Assembly (NCBI GenBank): GCA_030596385.1
Contig: JAUVKD010000007.1
Coordinates: 1-9,668, forward strand
Direction of reading: 5' to 3'
Source of the DNA: Methanosarcinaceae archaeon
GTDB taxonomy: Archaea; Halobacteriota; Methanosarcinia; Methanosarcinales; Methanosarcinaceae
DNA: 9,668 bases
Below are positions 1 to 5,965 of this stretch, piece by piece. The notes beneath the pieces are model-generated. The model had not been told where the DNA came from, did no database searches, and saw nothing but the letters and a program-made list of their open reading frames with translations. How positions within the stretch are numbered: position 1 is the first letter of the stretch; the number at the start of each line of letters is the position of its first letter. A program made the position numbers and the translations under genes.

Positions 1-2796
1 AGATACAATACCACCCTGAGAACCCAGGCTCCGCCGACTATTTGCGTCAACAACATTGGCAATAATACCTCATGGGACAGTACAGGCCAGGGCTGGTATA
101 ATCACTCAAGTATTAGTAACTTCTACGATGTCGGTTGCAAAGGCTGTCACGGCAGTTCACTATCCACTACTACCACCCCAACCACCACTGAATTCGTGCA
201 TAACGTAGCAGAAGGTGGCGGTAAATATTGTGTTGAATGTCATAATACAATAAACATGTCCATGAACGTAACATTCCAGATTGATGTTCAGGCTATGAAC
301 AAATCAGATGCAATACACTATGACCTTAACAGGGCTGCAATTGCTGGAATGAATCAAAGTTATAGTCCGGATAATGTGCGTTGCTGGGCATGCCACGGCG
401 AGGGAGATGGATCAGATGCAGACCAACCTAAAAGTCATCCTGAAAGGGTATTAACCCGAAATCCACGAAATTGCAGTAATATGGACTGCCATAATGTCAA
501 TCAATCCCTGTTTTATGAGCCTATGGTTTATGAGCACTTCAAATATGTAGATCTGATCGATGAAAATGTATCCACCGAATCTAATTGTGCAGTATGCCAC
601 ATAAACAGCATTATGACCAATGATGATCCGAATCCTGAAAATTCTACTAATACATCAATGGTGTCTCATTACGGTTCCACAGAGGACCTGATAAATACAA
701 CAAGCTGTATCTACTGCCACCTTGATGAGGATAATGCAGAAGAATGGGGTAATGCACCAGATCCTACGACTAACATATCCAGGCTCTCAGACGAGGAACT
801 GGAAATAACCATGTTAGTAGGTGATAAATGGCACCTTGGCAACCGGTATTTCCTAGTATTTGCAGATATCGGTGTTGATGGTGACTGTGCATTTTTGAAA
901 TTATATCACAATGATGAACTAATTGATGAAGTTGTGGTATATGATGCCTATAATTACACCTATGATGATGATTTCATTGATCCGGACGGTGATGAGATAT
1001 CAGATCTGGTTGTACTTGAATTGAACTTCACAGCGGTATTCAGAGGTGAGCAAGTAGGGCTGGTAATGATAGAGGGAAGATCATGGAAACGTATCCATCC
1101 TGAAAATAAAGATCCTGCCTGCTGGGCCTGCCATATGGATAACCACAGGATTGAGAAGAATAGGTACCTTGTACTGGATGAGGACGAAGACCTCATATAT
1201 TACATAGAGAAATTACTGGACTTCTCGGATGATGATACCGATGATAAAGTGACCCTCATGCCGGAAAACCTTGTACTTGAAGAAGGTTATAAACGGACAC
1301 TGCAGATTAAAGGAGAGTATGTATTAACAGCAGAGGAAATAGATGTAAAAGGTCACAAAGCATATCTGACGCTGACCAAGAACGGCGTTGTGATAGAGGA
1401 AGGTGTATATTCGAAAGGTGAGGACATAGAACATGATGATGACCTTTCGTATGATGGACACGATATCGATGATTTCATGACCTTCACAGCCAGAATAGGC
1501 GACACATTCCGCGGAGAGGATTGCAACCTTGTGAGCTTTACAGACATTAAGATTTTCTCTGGCAGTCTTTTGGCATTTGATATCGATGATGATGATAAGC
1601 TGGGAGGATATAATACAACTTATCTCCATGCGAACGATACTTTCTCCATAGGCGGATATCCTGATACATTCCATGTACCACCATTGAATGAGGGACTGGA
1701 CGGTGGATCCGACTGTGTACGATGTCATGATACCAGTCACAGGTTTGGGATATCATCGGTCGATGCCATACAGAGTCGTCTTGGTGGACATAGCGGACTC
1801 AATGCCAATGCAACAGGCAATGTCGGCACTGATGATATCAATAAAGCTTGCTGGGCCTGTCACGGGGAAGGAGATGACCCCGGGCGACATCCTGCAGATT
1901 ACCTGTATCCAAGGCAGTGCAAGGACTGCCATGTAGATATGGAGGAACCAACATATGGTGCTGTGGACCTGAGTAATGAAGCCCATGGTCAGGTTGAAGA
2001 TTGTGAGAGATGCCATGCAGCAGATTATCCCGGACTGCATGTAATCAATGTTTTTGACCCTGCAATACCCTATATTATAAGGGTCAACGTATCACCAGTG
2101 ACAGTCATGTCCGGAGATCCGGTGACAGTTGATTTTACTGCTATTGCCGGCTGGAACATGCAAATAAAAGCCGTGGAATATTTCATAGACGTTAAAGGTT
2201 CACCTGGTACCGGCACGCAGGTTATGTCCGTGGATGGTGCATTTGACCAGCAGGAAGAAGACGGTACATTTACTATTGATACCGATGGACTTGGACCTGG
2301 TGACCATACCATTTATATTCAGGCAATGGAACGTGATAATAAATGGGGTCCGGTGACCGAAGTCATGTTCTCAATAGAAACTGAAATTCCGGCTGCGGCT
2401 GAACCGGAATCGGAAGATAAGCCTTCCAGCATAGGAACAATGTTGATGATCGGTGGAGCGAGTGCTCTTGGCTTACTTCTTCTACTCATGAAGAAAGGAT
2501 TTATGTTGTTTAACTGGGACAGCGTCCCTGGAAACGATAACGAAAAAGTCATAAGTCTCCTGAAGGATAAATTCCATCTTGACTGGGCGGAAAATGCTGA
2601 TATAAGCAAATCCGATGACGGTAAAACCATTCTGGTCTCAAATAGTGGAAACTCAGCCGAAATAGTGATGAATGCTGCAGAAGAAAATGTGACTGTTAAA
2701 ACGAGCGATGGCAGAACACATGATCTGAAAGTTAAAATGGAGAAAGAGACGCAGAATATATACGGATTCTTTATGCCATTTATCGGTAAAAGGTGA
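1..2796 (+). CDS. S-layer-domain multiheme c-type cytochrome, membrane anchored (5' end outside window)
   Basis: Probably an extracellular electron-transfer cytochrome. The frame is open from base 1 with a heme motif CKGCH at 136-150, so the GTG at 196 is not the true start and the gene enters from the left. Visible order: heme 1; a Thr-rich linker; hemes 2-6 (229-243, 382-396, 472-492 as CX4CH, 586-600, 706-720); S-layer-like domain (about 799-1086); heme 7 (1120-1134); second S-layer-like domain (about 1270-1569); hemes 8-11 (1714-1728, 1849-1863, 1918-1932, 2002-2016); Ig-like beta-rich region (about 2071-2385); acidic Pro/Glu linker; one hydrophobic helix (about 2428-2490) followed by Lys-Lys; and a heme-free tail of 101 residues. 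Many N-x-S/T sequons fit a glycosylated surface protein. S-layer-fused cytochromes are known from ANME-2 and Methanoperedens archaea. The role in electron export is inferred; the heme and anchor features are seen directly. It is followed directly by a second cytochrome gene. Confidence 0.9.
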   Translation, partial: RYNTTLRTQAPPTICVNNIGNNTSWDSTGQGWYNHSSISNFYDVGCKGCHGSSLSTTTTPTTTEFVHNVAEGGGKYCVECHNTINMSMNVTFQIDVQAMNKSDAIHYDLNRAAIAGMNQSYSPDNVRCWACHGEGDGSDADQPKSHPERVLTRNPRNCSNMDCHNVNQSLFYEPMVYEHFKYVDLIDENVSTESNCAVCHINSIMTNDDPNPENSTNTSMVSHYGSTEDLINTTSCIYCHLDEDNAEEWGNAPDPTTNISRLSDEELEITMLVGDKWHLGNRYFLVFADIGVDGDCAFLKLYHNDELIDEVVVYDAYNYTYDDDFIDPDGDEISDLVVLELNFTAVFRGEQVGLVMIEGRSWKRIHPENKDPACWACHMDNHRIEKNRYLVLDEDEDLIYYIEKLLDFSDDDTDDKVTLMPENLVLEEGYKRTLQIKGEYVLTAEEIDVKGHKAYLTLTKNGVVIEEGVYSKGEDIEHDDDLSYDGHDIDDFMTFTARIGDTFRGEDCNLVSFTDIKIFSGSLLAFDIDDDDKLGGYNTTYLHANDTFSIGGYPDTFHVPPLNEGLDGGSDCVRCHDTSHRFGISSVDAIQSRLGGHSGLNANATGNVGTDDINKACWACHGEGDDPGRHPADYLYPRQCKDCHVDMEEPTYGAVDLSNEAHGQVEDCERCHAADYPGLHVINVFDPAIPYIIRVNVSPVTVMSGDPVTVDFTAIAGWNMQIKAVEYFIDVKGSPGTGTQVMSVDGAFDQQEEDGTFTIDTDGLGPGDHTIYIQAMERDNKWGPVTEVMFSIETEIPAAAEPESEDKPSSIGTMLMIGGASALGLLLLLMKKGFMLFNWDSVPGNDNEKVISLLKDKFHLDWAENADISKSDDGKTILVSNSGNSAEIVMNAAEENVTVKTSDGRTHDLKVKMEKETQNIYGFFMPFIGKR
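799..1086 (+). other. S-layer-like domain 1 of the cytochrome
   Basis: A heme-free beta-rich segment resembling the duplicated S-layer domain of Methanosarcinales (DUF1608 / PF07752 type). It has the order 'D-hydrophobic-DGD-x-A-F-L-K-L-x-x-N-x-E-L-I-D', then an acidic loop (DDD and DPDGDEISD), then the closing signature F-R-G-E. The same order recurs in domain 2. Assigned from pattern recognition, not from a profile search. Confidence 0.75.
1270..1569 (+). other. S-layer-like domain 2 of the cytochrome
   Basis: Second copy of the S-layer-like fold: an EEGY start, then 'EIDVKGHKAYLTLTKNG', an acidic loop (HDDD...DGHDIDD), then FRGEDCNLV, which parallels FRGEQVGLV in domain 1. It is followed by a run of aspartates (DIDDDDK) before the second heme block. 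Heme 7 lies between the two copies. This copy looks closer to the S-layer family than domain 1. Confidence 0.8.
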
Positions 2797-2797
2797 T
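2791..2797 (+). promoter_or_regulatory. Shine-Dalgarno site overlapping the upstream stop codon
   Basis: AGGTGAT matches the archaeal anti-Shine-Dalgarno sequence and contains the TGA stop (2794-2796) of the first cytochrome gene. It lies 3 bases before ATG 2801 and 6 bases before the in-frame ATG 2804. The second spacing is more usual, so translation may begin at 2804. The overlap suggests translational coupling of the two cytochromes. Confidence 0.75.
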
Positions 2798-2800
2798 ACA

Positions 2801-3913
2801 ATGATGCTAACAAAGAATACATTGATCGGGATGAGTGTTGTACTCTTGGTTATCATCGGATCGGGATGTTTAACCACAGCGCAAGAAGACGAAACAGTGA
2901 CATCGTTATTACCGGAAACGGTACAGGCACAGGCGTCCGAACCAGTACGTGTGTCAGGACAAAATCCAACTACATCCCCGGAAACACTTCGTTCAGATTA
3001 TGTGAGTGCTTCCGATGAAATCTGTAGAGAATGCCATCTCCGCCCATTTACTTCAATATCAATGGAAGGCGGCAAGCATGATCTGGGTTGTACTTTCTGC
3101 CATGTCCAGCATGGTATTAAGCCCGAATGTTCCGTTTGCCACGACTTAGCCCATGGCGCACAGTTAAAGGATTGCAAGGATTGTCATGATGAACATTCCC
3201 CGATGGAAATCACATCAAACCTGGACTTTGACCAATCATGTTCAAATTGTCATGCGCAGCAAACACAGGAGTTTAAGGATCATCCCGGAAAACATGGTAA
3301 TCTGGAATGCAGTTTTTGTCACAACACCCATAGGTACATTGAAGCATGCACAAATTGTCATGCACCGCACGGCACATGGTTACCATACACTGAATGCCTG
3401 AACTGCCATCCTGCGCACATGCCACAGGAAATCAATTATCCCGATGTAATTGCCGGTGAAACCTGTGCTTTCTGCCATGAGATGGTAAGTGATGTACTGG
3501 ATGATGGTAACACGAAACATACAGATGTAGGTTGCTCCGGATGCCATCCTGTTCATGAACAGATACCTGAATGCATGGATTGTCACACATCGCATACTAC
3601 GGATATGGCCTATGAGAACTGTACCGCGTGTCATCAGGCACATGATCCCCTTATCATGGAATTCCCTGAAGGTACTAAACAGGATATCTGTGAGATATGT
3701 CATGAAGAGATCAATTCGGTATTAAATGCAAGCAATACAAAACATGATGACTTAGGATGTGTTTACTGTCATCCGGATCACCGGTATGTACCGACGTGTG
3801 AGTCATGTCATGGATTGCAGCATGACAGGATACGGATACACGAGGATTTCCCGGAATGTATGCAGTGCCATATTGTTTCACATGATGTGAAGGTCATAGT
3901 GATCGACAAATGA
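2801..3913 (+). CDS. 16-heme c-type cytochrome lipoprotein made of four tetraheme repeats
   Basis: Likely an extracellular electron carrier. The N-terminus is a hydrophobic signal sequence ending in a lipobox-like I-G-S-G-C (Cys23), followed by a Ser/Thr/Pro-rich linker, so the mature protein should be lipid-anchored outside the membrane. Sixteen CxxCH motifs follow between residues 75 and 356. They fall into four repeats of four hemes, whose first cysteines are at residues 75, 147, 222 and 297. In every repeat the first heme motif lacks a following His at CHxxH, a Lys-His pair comes next, and the other three motifs carry CHxxH or CHxxxH, which supplies candidate distal ligands. There is no C-terminal membrane helix. 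The start is ATG 2801 or, by Shine-Dalgarno spacing, ATG 2804. The gene follows the S-layer cytochrome by 4 bases and is presumably its partner. The family resembles doubled-CXXCH cytochromes; no specific named member is recognised. Confidence 0.92.
   Translation: MMLTKNTLIGMSVVLLVIIGSGCLTTAQEDETVTSLLPETVQAQASEPVRVSGQNPTTSPETLRSDYVSASDEICRECHLRPFTSISMEGGKHDLGCTFCHVQHGIKPECSVCHDLAHGAQLKDCKDCHDEHSPMEITSNLDFDQSCSNCHAQQTQEFKDHPGKHGNLECSFCHNTHRYIEACTNCHAPHGTWLPYTECLNCHPAHMPQEINYPDVIAGETCAFCHEMVSDVLDDGNTKHTDVGCSGCHPVHEQIPECMDCHTSHTTDMAYENCTACHQAHDPLIMEFPEGTKQDICEICHEEINSVLNASNTKHDDLGCVYCHPDHRYVPTCESCHGLQHDRIRIHEDFPECMQCHIVSHDVKVIVIDK
3011..3886 (+). repeat. Four tandem tetraheme protein repeats, period about 72-75 residues
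   Basis: Repeat units begin near residues 71, 143, 218 and 293 of the lipoprotein. Each has the pattern CxxCH, 11-14 residues, KH, two residues, L or V, one residue, CxxCHxxH, then PxCxxCH or AxCxxCH with a nearby His, then a final CxxCH with a nearby His. The third and fourth units are most alike (both have N-T-K-H, CHPxH and MEFPEG/NYPDV-type spacers). The DNA has diverged, so this is an old duplication rather than a fresh tandem repeat. Confidence 0.8.
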
Positions 3914-3920
3914 TTAAAAT

Positions 3921-3996
3921 CACCTGTCCGGGACTACACATACCTATTGTCGTGTCAACCATACAATGTCGCTATATTGAAGGAATTAAACAGGTG
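3921..3996. repeat. 7-bp inverted repeat flanking a 62-base interval, 3' of the cytochromes
   Basis: CACCTGT at 3921-3927 is the exact reverse complement of ACAGGTG at 3990-3996. The interval holds a smaller dyad, ATTGT / ACAAT. It could be a closing stem of a structured 3' untranslated region between the cytochrome stop and the terminator hairpin. It could also be chance, because the stem is short. Confidence 0.3.
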
Positions 3997-4021
3997 TAAA
4001 AAACGACGCGACGCCAATAAA

Positions 4022-4050
4022 GAAGAGCGATTCCTCGCTCTTCCTTTTCT
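4022..4050 (+). terminator. Intrinsic-terminator-like hairpin after the cytochrome operon
   Basis: GAAGAGCGA (4022-4030), loop TTCC, TCGCTCTTC (4035-4043): a perfect 9-bp stem followed by the pyrimidine run CTTTTCT. It sits 108 bases after the stop of the 16-heme lipoprotein. Archaeal termination relies mainly on U-tracts, so the hairpin may mainly protect the 3' end, but this is the clearest transcript end in the window. Confidence 0.65.
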
Positions 4051-4135
4051 ATAGAACGGTACGTGAAAAATTCCCTCCATACCGCTCATGCCTTTTATAA
4101 CCCCATTTTATGTAGCAGCTTGTTAATTAAGTGGC

Positions 4136-4157
4136 ATTAGTTCAATTTTAAACTAAT
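4136..4157. repeat. 7-bp hairpin in A/T-rich intergenic DNA
   Basis: ATTAGTT (4136-4142), 8-base loop, AACTAAT (4151-4157). It lies just beyond the stop of the doubtful minus-strand reading frame and could be its 3' hairpin. Neither side has a long T-run, and short dyads are common in A/T-rich DNA. Confidence 0.25.
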
Positions 4158-4177
4158 TATAATATTTTATGCATTCG

Positions 4178-4372
4178 TCATTTTATTTCGTTATAATGCC
4201 CCACAGCTCTGCTGCGTTTGGGATAAGATATGGTAAATGCAACCTCAGTAGCCTGAGATATAATGATATCCCACGCTCTGTTGTGAGGAGTTTCATTGAT
4301 ACTACCATTTTCTTGAGCCGTTGACATGGATATCAAAGTAATGAAGATCATGAACAAAGATAATATATTCAC
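4178..4372 (-). CDS. Possible small secreted protein (64 residues), doubtful
   Basis: Read from a GTG at 4372, this minus-strand frame begins with a hydrophobic stretch NILSLFMIFITLISMSTA followed by QENGS, which looks like a signal peptide and cleavage site. About 45 polar residues follow, with two N-glycosylation sequons (NGS, NET) and a basic patch (YPKRSR). An internal ATG at 4351 is another possible start. Against it: no convincing Shine-Dalgarno site, no recognised family, no positive charge at the N-terminus, and its start would overlap the likely promoter of the plus-strand hydrolase. It could be a remnant of a longer secreted protein or a chance frame. Confidence 0.25.
   Translation of the reverse strand: MNILSLFMIFITLISMSTAQENGSINETPHNRAWDIIISQATEVAFTISYPKRSRAVGHYNEIK
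4361..4368 (+). promoter_or_regulatory. TATA-like box of the carbon-nitrogen hydrolase gene
   Basis: TAATATAT preceded by purine-rich AACAAAGA, which could serve as a BRE. Its centre is about 26 bases upstream of the ATG at 4391, the usual distance from TATA box to transcription start. Since no Shine-Dalgarno site is visible before 4382 or 4391, the transcript may be leaderless and begin at or near the ATG. Confidence 0.4.
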
Positions 4373-4381
4373 AATACAAAT

Positions 4382-5188
4382 ATGCACACCATGAAAGCAG
4401 CCTGTATCCAGATGAACATCCACCACTGCAAAAAGCAGACCAATATTGACCATGCACTCTCAATGACAGAGAAAGCCGTGGAAGAAGGTGCAGAACTGAT
4501 CGTGCTACCTGAAGTCTTCTCAACAGGGTTCTGTTATGACAGCATTGGAGAAAATGCAGAACGTCCTCCATATCCAACGATTGAGGCAATATGTGGCTTT
4601 TCAAAGGAACACGACTGCATCCTCATCGGTTCTATCATCGAAGCCGTAGAAGGTGAAAATACAATTTCACCACATAACCAAATATATCATAATCTCGGTT
4701 TTTGTATCGAATCCGGAAAGATTGCAGGAACATACAGAAAGACCCATATATTCGGGCAGGAAAGATCATATTTCTCAGGCGGCGGCACAATCCTGCCAAT
4801 CCGGCTTGAAAAGAGCAAGCTCATCATCGGGCTGCAAATATGCTATGAACTGCGGTTTCCAGAAATCGCAAGGAAACTTTCGCTTGCGGGCGCAGATATA
4901 CTTATAACTATCGCAGAATTTCCAAACCCGAGGAAACATCACTGGAAAACACTTGCCACAGCCCGCGCAATAGAGAACCAGATCCCACATATTGTCTGCA
5001 ATCGCATGGGAGAAGACCCATACTCAACATTTTTTGGCGGCTCAATGATAATCAATGCATGGGGGGATGTAAAAGCACAAGCATATGGTGAAGAATGTAT
5101 TATAATGCATGACATCGATGTGCGTGAAACTAATGAGATACGAAAAACCATTCCGGTATTTGCTGACAGGCGCCCGGATATCTATTGA
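4382..5188 (+). CDS. Carbon-nitrogen hydrolase (nitrilase superfamily amidase)
   Basis: A cytoplasmic hydrolase of a C-N bond, probably an amide, through a cysteine thioester intermediate. The full catalytic triad is visible: Glu44 in LPEVFSTGF, Lys120 in TYRKTHIF, and Cys154 in LQICYELRFPE. The conserved ARAIENQ...CNRMG segment (residues 194-210) and a length of 268 residues also fit the family, with resemblance to the omega-amidase / Nit2-like branch. The substrate cannot be told from sequence. Two starts are possible, 4382 and 4391; the second gives the family-typical beginning MKAACIQMN and agrees with a leaderless transcript from the TATA-like box. It stands alone between the cytochromes and the F430 genes, separated from the latter by 362 bases, so it is probably a separate transcription unit. 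No clear terminator follows it; a short T-run lies near 5244-5249. Confidence 0.9.
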   Translation: MHTMKAACIQMNIHHCKKQTNIDHALSMTEKAVEEGAELIVLPEVFSTGFCYDSIGENAERPPYPTIEAICGFSKEHDCILIGSIIEAVEGENTISPHNQIYHNLGFCIESGKIAGTYRKTHIFGQERSYFSGGGTILPIRLEKSKLIIGLQICYELRFPEIARKLSLAGADILITIAEFPNPRKHHWKTLATARAIENQIPHIVCNRMGEDPYSTFFGGSMIINAWGDVKAQAYGEECIIMHDIDVRETNEIRKTIPVFADRRPDIY

Positions 5189-5385
5189 TCGTATTTGTGC
5201 AGATAATTATTGAGTTAGGCAATTCACAAAAATTAATATACCCATTTTTCGTTGGTTCAGAATCAAAACCACATACAGGCGTGACGTGAAAAGTTCAACG
5301 AATATATCTGGTGGGTAAATTATTTATTGGGAAATTCCTTATATTGAGACATTTTGATATATTTCGGATAAACATCTCATATATT

Positions 5386-5399
5386 TATTCATGTGAATA
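5386..5399. promoter_or_regulatory. 14-base dyad upstream of cfbA, possible operator
   Basis: TATTCA-TG-TGAATA is a perfect 6-bp inverted repeat with a 2-base spacer. It lies about 55-65 bases upstream of the TATA-like box at 5453 and 150 bases before cfbA. It could bind a dimeric regulator. No known operator consensus (for example NikR or NrpR type) is matched, and the A/T richness makes a chance origin plausible. Confidence 0.25.
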
Positions 5400-5452
5400 T
5401 TTTTAGTATCAATATGATGACGCAAGTATTCTGTATCAGAACAACTCAAAAG

Positions 5453-5460
5453 TATTATAT
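5453..5460 (+). promoter_or_regulatory. TATA-like box, likely promoter of the cfb cluster
   Basis: TATTATAT preceded by AAAAG as a possible BRE. A transcript would start near 5485 and leave a leader of about 65 bases before cfbA. Other A/T-rich stretches (5375-5390, for example) could also serve, so the exact site is uncertain. Bases 5189-5550 contain no recognisable gene; besides this box and the dyad at 5386 I see nothing in them. Confidence 0.35.
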
Positions 5461-5539
5461 CTTATAACTATCACAGTAAAACCAATTGTAATAACACAAC
5501 TATCAATTATTGTGCTACTTAAACCAAAATAATAATAAT

Positions 5540-5544
5540 GAGGT
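5540..5544 (+). promoter_or_regulatory. Ribosome binding site of cfbA
   Basis: GAGGT, 6 bases before the ATG at 5551. This supports that start over any other. Confidence 0.6.
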
Positions 5545-5550
5545 AACAAT

Positions 5551-5952
5551 ATGAGTGAAAAATTAGGAGTATTAGCAATCGGGCATGGAAGTAAACTTCC
5601 ACATAACAAAGAGATCGTTGAAAGCGTCGCCGCAAATATTGCAAACAAACATAAAGATGTTGTTGTAAAGGTCGGGTTTATGAACATGAACGAGCCAAGT
5701 ATCGCGGATGCACTTGCGTCATTTGCAGGTACAGGTGTTACTACCATTGCAGCAGCTCCGGTATTCCTGGCATCCGGTATTCACATTACAAAGGATATAC
5801 CAAAAATACTTGGACTTGAAGAAGGCAGCCATAAAACAATGATCAAACTTGATGGTAACGACGTTACTATTGTGTACGGAAAGCCTCTTGGCGGTGACGA
5901 GTTGATAGCTGATCTTGTGTTCAAAAGAGTACAGGAAGCAGTACAAGTCTGA
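5551..5952 (+). CDS. cfbA: Sirohydrochlorin nickelochelatase CfbA
   Basis: First committed step to coenzyme F430: insertion of Ni(II) into sirohydrochlorin. The 133-residue protein is of the short CbiX type, half the length of bacterial CbiX/CbiK, and such proteins work as homodimers. The two metal-binding histidines are visible: His12 in the N-terminal motif LAIGHGSK and His78 in [11 protein letters not shown]. The segment [11 protein letters not shown] (residues 41-51) matches the family core. There is no long histidine-rich loop as reported in some methanogen homologues; only scattered His residues (18, 34, 94). The start has a good Shine-Dalgarno site. Being first in the cluster, it probably follows the main promoter; cfbE begins 13 bases after its stop. 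Cobalt chelation for B12 is a possible second activity, but the F430 neighbours settle the main role. Confidence 0.95.
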   Translation: MSEKLGVLAIGHGSKLPHNKEIVESVAANIANKHKDVVVKVGFMNMNEPSIADALASFAGTGVTTIAAAPVFLASGIHITKDIPKILGLEEGSHKTMIKLDGNDVTIVYGKPLGGDELIADLVFKRVQEAVQV

Positions 5953-5965
5953 ACCTGAATAAAAC

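Noticed and set aside
1324..1740. Long minus-strand open frame inside the S-layer cytochrome
   Set aside because: It lies wholly opposite a well-supported gene with heme and domain motifs, has no recognisable domain, and arises from the Asp-rich coding strand lacking antisense stops.
3011..3886. CRISPR or recent tandem DNA repeat
   Set aside because: The periodicity is at protein level (heme units); the DNA copies have diverged and there are no identical repeats with unique spacers.
3914..4381. tRNA or other known RNA gene in the intergenic region
   Set aside because: No cloverleaf, conserved T-loop sequence or CCA-type end was found on either strand by eye.
5329..5338. GGAA-TTCC element as an NrpR nitrogen operator
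   Set aside because: NrpR sites have GGAA and TTCC separated by six bases; here they are separated by one.
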